DNA of 64,000 bases from an uncultured Clostridia bacterium (GCA_934670175.1 CAKUOX010000003.1:1-64000); one strand, 5' to 3'. Positions 1-9,582 are shown, counted from the first letter of the stretch. The notes: generated from the letters alone by a model not told the origin. Numbers and translations: made by a program.

Positions 1-133
1 TTTTGTATTCGTCCAGCAGCGCCCGATTGGTATCGTCCTCATAGGCCGCTTCCTTCAGGCGCATATAATCGCGGTATTCCTCGCTCTCCTTCAGGGTTCT
101 GGCGAGCTCCCGCGCCTGATCATAGGGATTCAT
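1..133 (-). CDS. YlbF/YmcA-family protein, N-terminal part
   Basis: Only the first 44 codons lie in the window; the rest runs off the left edge. The protein starts MNPYDQARELARTLKESEEY and is an Arg/Glu/Lys-rich helix, as expected for the YlbF/YmcA (Com_YlbF) family. In Bacillus these small helical proteins form a complex that modulates RNase Y and mRNA processing. The gene starts 18 bp after the RNase J stop on the same strand, so the two are probably cotranscribed, which fits a role in RNA turnover. The family call rests on the N-terminus alone and is therefore provisional. Confidence 0.6.
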   Translation of the reverse strand, partial: MNPYDQARELARTLKESEEYRDYMRLKEAAYEDDTNRALLDEYK

Positions 134-151
134 CGTATGCCATGCCTCCGA

Positions 152-1825
152 TCAGATCTCCACGATGATCGGCAGGATCATCGGGTTGCGCTTGATCGTA
201 TCGTATACATAGCGCTGCACGGATTCACGAACATCGTTTTTCAGGTGATTCCATTCCGAGGCGTCGATCGGGCCGAAGGCTTCGATCGCCCGTGAGGCCG
301 CGCCGCGCGCGCCCTCCATCAGCTCGTCCGCCTCACGCATGTACACGAAGCCGCGGCTGATGATATCCGGTCCGGAGACCACGCTGCCCAGATCGTGATC
401 TACGCCCATCACGACGATCAACAGGCCGTCCTCGGCCAAATGCTTGCGATCCCGCAGCACCACCGCGCCGACATCGCCCACGCCCAGGCCGTCGATCAGC
501 ACCTGGCCGTTGGGCACCACGCCCGTTACATCCAGGCTGTTTTCGTCCATTTCGATCACATCGCCGATCTCGGCAATGACCACGTTATCGTCCGGCATGC
601 CCAGCGATTTCGCCAGCTCCGCGTGAAGGTGCAGCATTCTGTATTCGCCGTGCACCGGAATAAAATACTTCGGCTTTACCAGCGTGTGCATCAGCTTCAG
701 CTCCTCCTGACAGGCGTGTCCGGAGACGTGCACCTCGGCCAGCGATTTGTAGATCACATTGCAGCCGATGCGGAACAGCTGATTGATGACGCGGGAAACG
801 GATTTTTCGTTTCCGGGAATCGGCGTTGCCGAAATAATCACCATGTCGCTTTCGCGCAGCTCCAGCTTGCGGTGCTCGGCGAAGGCCATGCGCGAAAGGC
901 CACTCATCGGCTCGCCCTGACTGCCCGTCGTGACCACGGCGATCTTTTCGTCCGGATAGCGGTCGATCTCATCCACAGTGATGAAGCTGCCGTCCGGAAT
1001 TTTCAGATAGCCCAGCTGCGACGCGATGCGCGATACGTTTATCATGCTCCGGCCGACCAGACATACCTTGCGGCCGTAATACACCGCCGCATCCACCACC
1101 GACTGTATTCTGTGCACGTTGCTGGCGAACATCGCGATGATGATGCGTCCCGTCGCCTTGTCGAACAGGTTGAAAAACGTCTCGCCAACCTTCCGCTCGG
1201 ACATGGTCATGCCCGGGCGCTCCACATTCGTGGAATCCGCCATCAGTGCCAGCACGCCGTGATTGCCGATCTCAGCGATGCGCCCCAGATCGATGGGCGC
1301 GCCGTCCATGGGCGTAAAGTCGATCTTGAAGTCGCCCGTGTGGAAGATTGTGCCCACCGGCGTAGTGATCGCCAGCGCGCACGCGCCCGCGATGGAATGG
1401 TTCACGCGCACAAATTCCACGCGGAACGCGCCCAGCTCCACCACGTCGCCCGGCTCCACCTCGTTCAGCGCCACCGAGCCGAGCAGGCGATGCTCCTTGA
1501 GCTTGTGCTCACACAGCGCCAGCGTCAGCCGCGTGCCATACAGCGGCGCGGGCACCTTGCGAACGATATACGGTACCGCACCGATATGATCCTCATGTCC
1601 GTGCGTGATGAAATAGCCGCGCACGCGGTTCTGATTCTTTTCCAGATAGCTGACATCCGGAATCACCAGATCCACGCCCGGCATATCCTCCTGCGGGAAA
1701 ATGGATCCCAGATCCACGACGATAATGTCATCCTGATACTCAAATACCGTTAAATTCTTGCCGACTTCTCCAAGTCCGCCCAGCGGAATGATCCGAAGCC
1801 GCGGCGATTTACTCTTTTTTGCCAC
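152..1825 (-). CDS. rnj: Ribonuclease J (metallo-beta-lactamase/beta-CASP)
   Basis: 557 residues, the usual length of RNase J1/J2. The metal-binding motif HGHEDH is at residues 75-80, in the beta-lactamase fold. The beta-CASP domain follows, with a further PVHGEYRML motif before the C-terminal domain. RNase J is a cytoplasmic 5'-3' exonuclease and endonuclease of mRNA decay and rRNA maturation in Bacillota. The start is GTG at 1825, placed 9 bases after AGGAGG. The ylbF-like gene follows closely. Only one copy is seen here, so J1 and J2 cannot be told apart. Confidence 0.95.
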   Translation of the reverse strand: MAKKSKSPRLRIIPLGGLGEVGKNLTVFEYQDDIIVVDLGSIFPQEDMPGVDLVIPDVSYLEKNQNRVRGYFITHGHEDHIGAVPYIVRKVPAPLYGTRLTLALCEHKLKEHRLLGSVALNEVEPGDVVELGAFRVEFVRVNHSIAGACALAITTPVGTIFHTGDFKIDFTPMDGAPIDLGRIAEIGNHGVLALMADSTNVERPGMTMSERKVGETFFNLFDKATGRIIIAMFASNVHRIQSVVDAAVYYGRKVCLVGRSMINVSRIASQLGYLKIPDGSFITVDEIDRYPDEKIAVVTTGSQGEPMSGLSRMAFAEHRKLELRESDMVIISATPIPGNEKSVSRVINQLFRIGCNVIYKSLAEVHVSGHACQEELKLMHTLVKPKYFIPVHGEYRMLHLHAELAKSLGMPDDNVVIAEIGDVIEMDENSLDVTGVVPNGQVLIDGLGVGDVGAVVLRDRKHLAEDGLLIVVMGVDHDLGSVVSGPDIISRGFVYMREADELMEGARGAASRAIEAFGPIDASEWNHLKNDVRESVQRYVYDTIKRNPMILPIIVEI

Positions 1826-2015
1826 GCTCTTCCTCCTTACTATGTATCATTTTCACTATTGCAACCGTACCGGCATAACGCGCCCGGACACGGTTAAAAT
1901 TATATGGATAGACCCTGACTGCACGCTTTTGCGCGCTCACTCTACCTGAACTGCCGGCGAACCGCCGCCCGCCGACACGGAAGACTGTTTAAGCTTTCCT
2001 GTTATATTCCAATTC

Positions 2016-2046
2016 TAAGTATACCACATTTTATTGCCGTTTAACG
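2016..2046 (-). promoter_or_regulatory. Probable promoter of the RNase J gene
   Basis: On the minus strand an extended -10 (TGG then TATACT) lies at 2018-2026. The -35 is weak (GTTAAA-like). This would give a 5' leader of about 190 nt before the GTG start. The rest of 1826-2110 shows no coding signal. Confidence 0.4.
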
Positions 2047-2110
2047 CGCACAGAAAGATTTAACGCGCAGCGTCCGCGGCAGATTCCCAAATACGCTTCC
2101 TTCTTTGACG

Positions 2111-4387
2111 TCAGTCTTCATCCTGCAGTTCCAGCAGGCGATTTAAGATGCGCAGCAGCGTGAACTTTGCGCCCTTGCCTGCCGCCGCGCCCACGCACGC
2201 CGGACAGCCGTCCGCGCAGCGGCAGCCCGCTACGACCTCTCGCGCGCTGATCAGCAGCTCGCGGCCCATTTCATACGCCCGATCCGACAATCCCACGCCG
2301 CCCGGCACCGCATCATAGAAATAAATTGTGGGCTTACCGGTATAGGTGTCCTTCACATGATAGACCACGGAAATATCCTGCGGCGCGCACATCATGCGCA
2401 TCGGCGCGATGTGCCGGATCAGGTGCGCCAGCCCTACCATGGCATTTTTCATTGGCTCGCGCTCAAATTCCTGTTCCAGAGATTCCGGCAGCGTCCACCA
2501 GCAGGCTGTGGTCTGCATTTCCAGCTCCGGCAGCGTCACCGGCCCCCAACCGAGGTTTTCATGCGTGTCGAAGCGAATCTTCTTAAACAGCGTCACGATG
2601 CTGCTGACCAGCACCTCGCCGCGCGTGCGCACGATGCCGTTTTCCGCATCGGATTCGAATTCATCCAGCACCTTCAGGCTGGTGGTCAAATCGGCGTCCG
2701 TGTAATAGCCCACGTTCACCTCGCGCACATAGGCCTTCTTTTCGTCGAAGTCCAGCTTCTCCACCTGAAACTGCCGTCCCTCGTGCATGTAAATGGCATG
2801 CTCGTGCAGCAGCATCGGCACGGTGAAGCGATCCATTTCACCGATCACGCGGTGATTCTTCGGGTCGGTAATATTCACGATCACAAAATTCTGATCCGAA
2901 GCCGAGCGCAGGTTCACGCCCGCCTGCGGGAATTCCTCCGCCATCCAATAATACCGGCCGCCCACGCGCCGCAGAATCGACTGCTCCTCCAGATAGCCCA
3001 GCAGCTCATCCGTATCCTCAAGGCCGGCAAAGCGCTCGCCCTCGGCAAAGGGCAGCTCATACGCCGCGCATTTCAGGTGATTCAGCAGGATGTAGAGATT
3101 GTTGGGGTTGATCAGCGCGCACTCCGGTGACTGACCGAAGAAATAATCCGGATGCTCAATGACGTACTGATCCAGCGGGCCCGAGCTCGCCACCACGATC
3201 AGCAGCGACACACTTCCCCTGCGTCCGGCACGCCCGGCCTGCTGCCAGGTACTGGCGATGGTGCCCGGATAGCCGCAGAGCACGCAGGCGTCCAGCTGAC
3301 CGATGTCGATGCCAAGCTCCAGCGCATTTGTGGATACCACGCACATGACCCTGCCCTCGCGCAGCTCGCGCTCGATCTCGCGCCGCTGCGTGGGCAGATA
3401 ACCGCCGCGGTAGCCGCGCACCCTGCCGGCGTTGCCCAGCGGATCGCGCACCTCGTCCTTTAAATAGCGCACCAGCACTTCCACCGTCAGCCGCGCGCGC
3501 CCGAACACGATGCTCTGCACGCCGCTGCGCAGCATGGAAGCTGCGATCCTGCGCGTTTCCGGAATGGCGCCCGCGCGTATGCCGAGCTGCGCGTTCACCA
3601 CCGGCGGGTTGTAGAACACGATATTGCGCTCGCCCGCCGGCGCACCGTTGTCGTCTATCAGCATGACCGGCCTGCCGATCATCTCCTGCGACAGCTCTTT
3701 GGGATTCTGGATGGTGGCGCTGCAGCAGATAAACGTGGGATCGGAGCCGTAAAACGCGCATATGCGCTTGAGCCTGCGGATCACGTTTGCAAGGTTCGAA
3801 CCAAACACGCCGCGGTAGGCGTGGATCTCGTCGATCACCACATAGCGCAGGTTTTCAAACAGCTTGATCCATTTGACATGGTGCGGCAGTATCCCCTGAT
3901 GCAGCATATCCGGATTGGTAACCACCACATGCCCCGCCTGGCGGATCGCCGTGCGCGCGGCGGCAGGCGTATCCCCGTCGTAGGTATAGGCCTTCACCGG
4001 CGCATCCATTTCCTCGATCAGCGCATACAGCTCCGCAGCCTGGTCGCTGGACAGCGCCTTTGTGGGAAACAGATACAGCGCGCGGGCGGATTCATCCTTC
4101 AATATCGCATCCAGCACGGGGACATTGTAGCACAGCGTCTTGCCCGAAGCCGTGGGCGTGACAACCACCAGGTCGCGTCCGGCCACGGCGGCTTCGATCG
4201 CCTGCGCCTGATGGACGTAGGGACGGTCGATGCCGCGCTTCCTCAGCGCGTCCACGATGCCCGGCGCAAGCGACACGGGAAATTCCCCATAGCGCGCGGG
4301 GCGCGCAGGCGTCACGCGCCAACTGGTCACATTTTCCATGAAGCCCGGGTTGTTTTTCAGCTGCTTGATGTACTCCGGTACGGTCAT
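2111..4387 (-). CDS. mrfA: MrfA-like DEAD/DEAH-box helicase with C-terminal DUF1998-type cysteine domain
   Basis: 758 residues from the ATG at 4387; an in-frame ATG at 4405 has no ribosome site. The Walker A motif TPTASGKT is near residue 80, and VIDEIHAYRG is the DEAH-like box. The second helicase half contains STNALELGIDIGQLD and QQAGRAGRRG. The C-terminus has a clustered-cysteine motif, CRCADGCPACVG, typical of MrfA (formerly YprA) in Bacillus subtilis, a helicase for mitomycin-type crosslink repair. Its partner nuclease MrfB is not adjacent here. The gene follows thiI after a short gap, in the same direction. Confidence 0.85.
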   Translation of the reverse strand: MTVPEYIKQLKNNPGFMENVTSWRVTPARPARYGEFPVSLAPGIVDALRKRGIDRPYVHQAQAIEAAVAGRDLVVVTPTASGKTLCYNVPVLDAILKDESARALYLFPTKALSSDQAAELYALIEEMDAPVKAYTYDGDTPAAARTAIRQAGHVVVTNPDMLHQGILPHHVKWIKLFENLRYVVIDEIHAYRGVFGSNLANVIRRLKRICAFYGSDPTFICCSATIQNPKELSQEMIGRPVMLIDDNGAPAGERNIVFYNPPVVNAQLGIRAGAIPETRRIAASMLRSGVQSIVFGRARLTVEVLVRYLKDEVRDPLGNAGRVRGYRGGYLPTQRREIERELREGRVMCVVSTNALELGIDIGQLDACVLCGYPGTIASTWQQAGRAGRRGSVSLLIVVASSGPLDQYVIEHPDYFFGQSPECALINPNNLYILLNHLKCAAYELPFAEGERFAGLEDTDELLGYLEEQSILRRVGGRYYWMAEEFPQAGVNLRSASDQNFVIVNITDPKNHRVIGEMDRFTVPMLLHEHAIYMHEGRQFQVEKLDFDEKKAYVREVNVGYYTDADLTTSLKVLDEFESDAENGIVRTRGEVLVSSIVTLFKKIRFDTHENLGWGPVTLPELEMQTTACWWTLPESLEQEFEREPMKNAMVGLAHLIRHIAPMRMMCAPQDISVVYHVKDTYTGKPTIYFYDAVPGGVGLSDRAYEMGRELLISAREVVAGCRCADGCPACVGAAAGKGAKFTLLRILNRLLELQDED

Positions 4388-4419
4388 AGGCTTGCATTCC
4401 CCCATGCGGCAGGTTCAGA

Positions 4420-5562
4420 TTAAACGATCACCATCTCCGTATTTTCCACGGCCTCCTTCACCAGCGCCTCGATGTCCAGCTTCGATTCGGCCTTTGGCAT
4501 GGTGTTGAGCTTCGGCCGCGTGATGGGATGGCGCGGCGTGAACACCGTGCAGCAATCCTCATACGGCAAAATGGAGGTTTCATAGGTACCGATGCGGCGC
4601 GCGATCTCCATGATCTCGGTCTTATCCATGCCGATCAGCGGCCGAAACACCGGCATTTCCACCACAGCATCCGTGCAGGCGATGGCTTCCATCGTCTGCG
4701 ACGCCACCTGACCCAGACTCTCGCCGGTGATCAGCGCGCGCGCGTCAAACTGACGGGCAATTTCCTCGGCAATGCGCATCATGAAGCGGCGGGTGATCAG
4801 CGTGCCCAGACCCTCGGGGCACTTCTCATGGATCTCCAGCTGACATTTCGTGAACGGCACCAGATATACGCGCATGCTGCCGTGGTAATCTGCCAGCAGC
4901 TTCGCCAGCTGCATCACCTTGTCGCGCGCCAGCTCGCCGGTGTACGGCGGGCTCTGGAAATGGATAGCGCAGCAGCGCACACCGCGCTTCATCAGCTGAT
5001 AGCCCGCGACCGGCGAATCGATGCCGCCGGAAAGCAGCAGCGCCGCGCGCCCGCCCGAGCCCATGGGCAGGCCGCCGACCGCCATGATCTCCTCGCGGCA
5101 GATATAGCACTTATCGCGAATCTCGACATGCAGCTTGTGCTGCGGAGCATGGATATCCACATGCAGGTTCGGATTCGCGTCCAGTATGCGGCCGCCGAGC
5201 TCCGCGCCAAGCTCCAGCGAATTCATCGGGAATTTCTTGTCGCTGCGCTTGCCGTAAACCTTGAAGCTGCCTGTACAGGGCTTCATCATTTCGATGCACT
5301 GCGCGGCGATCTCGTCCAGATCCTTTTCGCATTCGATGGCGGGACTTACCGAATACAGGCCGAACACCTTGCGCACGCGGCGCGCGCATTCGTCCATATC
5401 CTCACAATCGGAAACGTAGATGCGCGAATCGGACATCCACACATGGCCACCCAGCGGGCGCACCGCGCGCTTTACATTGTCCACCAGGATTTTCAGGAAA
5501 TGCGGGCGATTCGCGCCCTTCAGGAATACCTCGCCGTAGCGAACCAGCAATACTCTGCGCAT
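4420..5562 (-). CDS. thiI: tRNA 4-thiouridine synthase ThiI (no rhodanese domain)
   Basis: 380 residues from the ATG at 5562, which has AAGGAGAT upstream. An N-terminal ferredoxin-like/THUMP region (about 1-165) is followed by a PP-loop ATP-pyrophosphatase domain with LLLSGGIDSP at about 176-184. ThiI adenylates U8 of tRNA and transfers sulfur, and in some bacteria also serves thiazole synthesis. The rhodanese domain of the E. coli enzyme is absent, as in Bacillus, where sulfur comes from a dedicated desulfurase. The gene for such a desulfurase ends 7 bp upstream, so the pair is a sulfur-transfer unit. Confidence 0.95.
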   Translation of the reverse strand: MRRVLLVRYGEVFLKGANRPHFLKILVDNVKRAVRPLGGHVWMSDSRIYVSDCEDMDECARRVRKVFGLYSVSPAIECEKDLDEIAAQCIEMMKPCTGSFKVYGKRSDKKFPMNSLELGAELGGRILDANPNLHVDIHAPQHKLHVEIRDKCYICREEIMAVGGLPMGSGGRAALLLSGGIDSPVAGYQLMKRGVRCCAIHFQSPPYTGELARDKVMQLAKLLADYHGSMRVYLVPFTKCQLEIHEKCPEGLGTLITRRFMMRIAEEIARQFDARALITGESLGQVASQTMEAIACTDAVVEMPVFRPLIGMDKTEIMEIARRIGTYETSILPYEDCCTVFTPRHPITRPKLNTMPKAESKLDIEALVKEAVENTEMVIV

Positions 5563-5569
5563 ATGGTCA

Positions 5570-6733
5570 TTATCTCCTTGCATATTTCTTCAACTGCGCG
5601 TAGAGCGTCGCGAGACACCGGGCGGCGTAGTCGATCTCTTCCATCGTTGTGTGTGGGCTGAGACTGAAGCGCAGCGCCCATTCCGCGCGCGCGGGTGTGA
5701 TGCCCATCGCCGTGAGCACCCCGCTCACCTTCAGCTTTTTGGATGAGCAGGCTGAGCCCGTGGACGCATATACCCGCATACCCTCCAGCGCGTGCAGCAT
5801 TACCTCGCCACGCACGCCGGGAAAGCTGATATTGACGATGTGCGGCGCAGCCATTTCCGGCTCCGGCCCGTTTATCAGCATTTCCGGCACTGCCTTCTGG
5901 AACTGCTCGATCATGTACAGCTTTTTCTGCATCAGCTGGCGCGGCATATCCGCGCCCATTTTCTCCATATCCGCCACAGCTGCGCGCAGTCCCGCGATGC
6001 CGGGCGTATTCTCTGTGCCCGAGCGCAGGCCGCTTTCCTGGCCGCCGCCGATCTGTCGGGGCGCGATGCGCACATTTTTGCGCCACGCCAGTGCGCCCGT
6101 TCCCTTGGGTGCGTGGATCTTGTGGCCGGACAGCGTGTACAGATCTACATATTTTAAATCGATCGGCACGCGCATGAAGCCCTGCACGCCGTCCACATGG
6201 ATCAACGCCCGACCGTTCACCAGTGCGTGCAGCCGCGCCACATCCAGCAGCGCGCCGGTCTCATTATTCACCTGCATGCAGCTGACCAGACTCGCGCCGT
6301 CGTTCAGCGCCGTCTCGAGCGCCGCCCAGTCCAGCTCGCCCCGCGCGTCCACGCCGATCACGCGCACATCGTGCCCCATTTCGGCCAGATGCTGAAAGCT
6401 CTCCCGCACCGACGGATGCTCCACCGCACTCACGGCCACGACCTGCCGGCCGCGCATGCGCGCCACCGTGCCCAGTATGGCCAGATTGTTGGCCTCCGTG
6501 CCGCCGGAGGTAAAGGTCAGGTTGTGCTCCGGCGCATGCAGCGCGCGCAGCACCTCCTCGCGGCAGGCGCGCAGCTGGGTAAAGGCCTCCACAGCGGGCT
6601 TATAAACGGAGGACGGGTTATAGAACCCTTCGGTAAGGCATTGATTCACGGCTTCTACGGCCGCCGGACAAGGCCGCGTCGTGGCACTGTTGTCCAGATA
6701 TGCCTGCGCGCTGTTCTCAAGTTTCGCCTGCAT
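5570..6733 (-). CDS. Cysteine desulfurase (NifS/IscS family), partner of ThiI
   Basis: 387 residues, class V aminotransferase fold. SGGTEANNLA at 76-85 binds the cofactor. Lys205 in SGHK is the pyridoxal phosphate lysine, and Cys329 in STGSACSS is the persulfide-forming cysteine. It converts cysteine to alanine and hands sulfur to acceptors. Its position directly before thiI matches the NifZ-ThiI pairing of Bacillus, which implies tRNA thiolation as the main job. The ATG at 6733 has GAGGAG upstream. It is first in the thiI-mrfA transcript. Confidence 0.93.
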   Translation of the reverse strand: MQAKLENSAQAYLDNSATTRPCPAAVEAVNQCLTEGFYNPSSVYKPAVEAFTQLRACREEVLRALHAPEHNLTFTSGGTEANNLAILGTVARMRGRQVVAVSAVEHPSVRESFQHLAEMGHDVRVIGVDARGELDWAALETALNDGASLVSCMQVNNETGALLDVARLHALVNGRALIHVDGVQGFMRVPIDLKYVDLYTLSGHKIHAPKGTGALAWRKNVRIAPRQIGGGQESGLRSGTENTPGIAGLRAAVADMEKMGADMPRQLMQKKLYMIEQFQKAVPEMLINGPEPEMAAPHIVNISFPGVRGEVMLHALEGMRVYASTGSACSSKKLKVSGVLTAMGITPARAEWALRFSLSPHTTMEEIDYAARCLATLYAQLKKYARR

Positions 6734-6797
6734 CGCTCATTTCTCCTCGGAGCATATATAAAGAAACAATATGCCCAAATTACAGTATTTCTATTTT

Positions 6798-6826
6798 ATT
6801 ATAGCACACATCGCAGCGCTGTGAAA
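6798..6826 (-). promoter_or_regulatory. SigA-type promoter for the desulfurase-thiI-mrfA operon
   Basis: On the minus strand TTTCAC (6821-6826), a 17-bp spacer and TATAAT (6798-6803), with an extended TGTGC before the -10. The distance to the ATG at 6733 gives a leader of about 60 nt. Confidence 0.75.
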
Positions 6827-6928
6827 CTTCGGAATTATGAATAATATTGGAACATTTGATTTTCGGCAGGATTTTACCCGCAGGTCAGCGAAATAGAGTA
6901 CGTTTATATACCGAGGAGGATAATTACC

Positions 6929-8302
6929 TTGAAGTGCCCCTACTGTGGAAACAACTGTTCGGACGAAGCGCTGTACTGCGACGTATGCAAGCAGCCCCTG
7001 CCCACCGGCGGGGATGCCGACGGCGAAGGCCGCGAAAAACGCCGCGCGCCGCGCACGCGCACGCAGCGTCTGCTGCTGGTGTTGGGCTGGATCGTCTGCC
7101 TGGCCATCGTCGGCGTCGGCGCATACAAGCTCGTTTTCTGGATAGACAGCTATAAAATCACACGCCTGTACACGCGCGGCGCCTATACGCCCACGCTCAC
7201 GCAGCTCACGCTGAGCGACGGGCGTAGCGCGCATGCGCTGGTGTTCTACGGCAAGGACGGCGATATGATCTATGTGCCCGAGCTGAACCGTTCACTCACG
7301 ATCTGCGGCGGCATCGCACGCCTTGAAATCGCCGATTCGGAATGGTTTAACGAAGAGGTCTCGGAATACGATTACGCCGACATCAGCTTCACGCCCATTC
7401 TCGTTTCCCAAAACGGGCGTGAAACGCAGCTGCCCGTGGTTACCTATACCATCGACGTACCCGAATCCCCGCTGACGGTGCTCAGCCCTGCGAAGGACAA
7501 TCAGCGCGTGGTCACCTCCTCCTATCCGCTGTCGCTCGAGGTCGTGCCGGGCAGCTCGCTGTTCATCAACGGCGAGGATCTGACCGATCGTGTGGATCGC
7601 AGCGGCGAGTTGAGCGCGAATGTCAGCGTGCGCCCCATCGGCGAAAACACTTACACGGTCATCGTGCGCACGCCGCACCATAAGGAGACCCGTCGGGATA
7701 TCACCATCTTCCGCCAGCAGTATGACATCGAGATCGAGCTGGACAAGGAGGTTTCCACCACCAGTACCGAGGCGACCATGGCCGTAAGCGGCACCTGTGA
7801 GCCCGGTGCAATGATCTCCGTAGATACGGCCTATATGGAAGAAAGCCTCGAGATCGACATGACAACCGGCCGCTTCGCCTTCATTGCGAAGCTGACGCAC
7901 CTGGGCGACAACATCGTCCGCTTCCGCGCCACCATGGACGGCAGAGAGGACGCCGTTATCAGCTTCAGCGTGAATTACAAGCCTACGCTGGCACAGTATT
8001 CCTCCAAGGCCTGGAAGATGGACTATGAACAGCTGCGCAAGTATTATGAAAACTGGATCGAGCGCATCTTCCTGTGCAAGGGCCCCATCGTGGACAAGTT
8101 CACGGAGGAGGATATCGAATACCTTGTCATGAACGTGAGCACCACCAGCGAAGTGCAATATGTAATCCTGCAGAATTACACCAGCACATCGCCCGGCACC
8201 GGCGCGCGCTATGCCGCCTACGCTGATGTGGTCGGCCGCCGCTTCTATAAGGATCAGTATTACCCGATGCTCGCCGCACGGTATATGGATCTGGATTCAT
8301 AA
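6929..8302 (+). CDS. Zinc-ribbon, single-pass membrane protein of unknown function
   Basis: 457 residues. The start is TTG at 6929, preceded by GAGGAGG at 6913-6919. Residues 3-24 form a zinc ribbon with two CxxC knuckles (CPYC and CDVC). A basic linker leads to one transmembrane helix at about 50-72, and the remaining roughly 385 residues are predicted to be outside. That part looks like successive beta-rich domains. Cytoplasmic zinc ribbon plus extracellular region is a common layout for Bacillota stress or envelope proteins, but I recognise no named family. Transcribed divergently from the desulfurase operon. Confidence 0.8.
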   Translation: MKCPYCGNNCSDEALYCDVCKQPLPTGGDADGEGREKRRAPRTRTQRLLLVLGWIVCLAIVGVGAYKLVFWIDSYKITRLYTRGAYTPTLTQLTLSDGRSAHALVFYGKDGDMIYVPELNRSLTICGGIARLEIADSEWFNEEVSEYDYADISFTPILVSQNGRETQLPVVTYTIDVPESPLTVLSPAKDNQRVVTSSYPLSLEVVPGSSLFINGEDLTDRVDRSGELSANVSVRPIGENTYTVIVRTPHHKETRRDITIFRQQYDIEIELDKEVSTTSTEATMAVSGTCEPGAMISVDTAYMEESLEIDMTTGRFAFIAKLTHLGDNIVRFRATMDGREDAVISFSVNYKPTLAQYSSKAWKMDYEQLRKYYENWIERIFLCKGPIVDKFTEEDIEYLVMNVSTTSEVQYVILQNYTSTSPGTGARYAAYADVVGRRFYKDQYYPMLAARYMDLDS

Positions 8303-8310
8303 GCAAATAG

Positions 8311-8350
8311 GACAGCACCTGAAACGCTTATCGGCGTTTCGGGTGCTGTC
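8311..8350. terminator. Strong hairpin after the zinc-ribbon membrane gene
   Basis: A 17-bp stem with one mismatch (GACAGCACC.. against ..GGTGCTGTC) and a 6-base loop starts 8 bp after the stop at 8302. There is only a weak T-tract on either side, so it may act on both strands or with reduced efficiency. Confidence 0.6.
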
Positions 8351-8426
8351 ATTCAATTATGCAACGATGCAAATGTAGTTGTGCCGTTTCTGTATCGATC
8401 CTTTTATCGATCCCTGAAAAAGCTAA

Positions 8427-8639
8427 TCAGTCCCAACCTTGAGAATCCTTATAGCCATTCACATAATTCTGAATCTCTGTATCTGAATACTTCCTGTCAT
8501 AGTTTGAATATGAAGATCTTGATGAAGACGACTTACTACCCGAACTGTCACTGGAACAACTCGATGCCGGACCGAGAATTAAACTGACGATGATTACGAT
8601 TACAAACGTCGTATATCCCCCGTTACTTTTATTACTCAT
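8427..8639 (-). CDS. Small Ser-rich membrane or secreted protein
   Basis: 70 residues. AGGAGG lies just before the ATG at 8639. An N-terminal hydrophobic segment (about 10-26, FVIVIIVSLILGP) is followed by SSCSSDSSGSKSSSSRSS and a polar tail. It could be an exported, membrane-anchored or lipoprotein-like peptide; the cysteine is not in a standard lipobox. It sits in AT-richer DNA than the genes on either side. No family recognised. Confidence 0.55.
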   Translation of the reverse strand: MSNKSNGGYTTFVIVIIVSLILGPASSCSSDSSGSKSSSSRSSYSNYDRKYSDTEIQNYVNGYKDSQGWD

Positions 8640-8757
8640 ATGTTTTCCTCCTAAAGTACTGCGTCAACATTTGCGTCCCTGCACAGTTGCAATGATCCAA
8701 ATTATGTAAGCCATGCATTTGTTTTCCTATTCCAAGACAACACTTACAATAGTTTCG

Positions 8758-9168
8758 CTACTTTTGATTCCGCCTTGATGCTTCATACTTTTCGACCTTT
8801 GCATCATATCGTAATTGGGCAATTTTCTGTGCTACAAACGCCGCACTGCTAGCTATAAGTGAAATCCAACAAAACACAACGAAGCCTCTATTTCCCTCCA
8901 CATTTCCGCCTGTATATACCATGTACAATCCTATTACTGCAATAAGCAGAAATAAACCTGCGATTGCCCAAACAACGAATGCATACATCGCCGGATTTTT
9001 CCCAACTGCATTCTGCAACTCCCGCTCTCTCGTTGCAACCTCATTTGCCATACGACGTTGTGCATCTATCCGAGTTTGGCAGTTCGATATCATCGTACAT
9101 GCATCTTTATAATCGTTCAATTTCTTGAATAATTGTTTGCATCCATATACTTTCCTATTACAAAACAA
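8758..9168 (-). CDS. Two-helix membrane protein piece, probably the 3' half of a frameshifted gene
   Basis: This frame opens at an ATG at 9168 but shows no ribosome site, because it overlaps the end of the zinc-ribbon gene at 9117-9524. Its early residues LFKKLNDYKDACTMISNC resemble the DYKDA-type helical repeat that usually continues a zinc-ribbon protein in Bacillota. Two transmembrane helices follow at about 60-82 and 92-112, then a basic tail. I read this as the second half of one original gene, split by a small deletion near 9117-9130. It could also be an independent overlapping gene. Confidence 0.45.
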   Translation of the reverse strand: MFCNRKVYGCKQLFKKLNDYKDACTMISNCQTRIDAQRRMANEVATRERELQNAVGKNPAMYAFVVWAIAGLFLLIAVIGLYMVYTGGNVEGNRGFVVFCWISLIASSAAFVAQKIAQLRYDAKVEKYEASRRNQK

Positions 9169-9524
9169 TACTGAGCCTGGCCATAAATGTAATCCTTGTA
9201 TTTTGTAGAAGCCAGGCTTGCCTGCCAGGTAATGGTAACATCACAGCGCCAGAATGTAAAACCCAATTGCATCTGCTGTGGTTGCGTGGTATTGACATTG
9301 ACAATAGTCTTTCCCTCAGAGGCAAGATTCTTAGAGCGAGTCTGTATTTCAGCCTCAACACGTGCCGATAGCCTGATCCTATCCTGTTCCTGAACGGTAA
9401 AAAACACGGTGCCGCTATCTATTTCATATTGCATTTTCGTAGCCATCGGCTCACCACAGAACGGGCATGACTGAGCATTTTCCGAAATACTGTGCTTGCA
9501 AACAGGGCATTGAATAAGCGCCAT
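9117..9524 (-). CDS. Zinc-ribbon protein, probably the 5' half of a frameshifted gene
   Basis: 135 residues. A zinc ribbon with CPVC and CPFC knuckles occupies residues 6-26. An alpha/beta segment follows, ending GKYMDANNYSRN just before the stop. The frame then continues in another phase as KKLNDYKDAC (see the overlapping entry at 8758-9168). A good promoter lies upstream at 9583-9611. Related proteins often join zinc ribbon, DYKDA repeat and membrane helices in one chain, so truncation by frameshift is likely. Function unknown. Confidence 0.55.
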   Translation of the reverse strand: MALIQCPVCKHSISENAQSCPFCGEPMATKMQYEIDSGTVFFTVQEQDRIRLSARVEAEIQTRSKNLASEGKTIVNVNTTQPQQMQLGFTFWRCDVTITWQASLASTKYKDYIYGQAQYCFVIGKYMDANNYSRN

Positions 9525-9582
9525 TAAACATCACTCCCTATAAATACGAAACGAATTTGATACGCGTTTGCGTATTTTTTGT

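Noticed and set aside
395..1753. Long frame antisense to RNase J, and similar antisense frames over uvrB, uvrA, the penicillin-binding protein gene and the GGDEF gene
   Set aside because: Shadow frames with skewed Arg/His/Ala content and no start signals.
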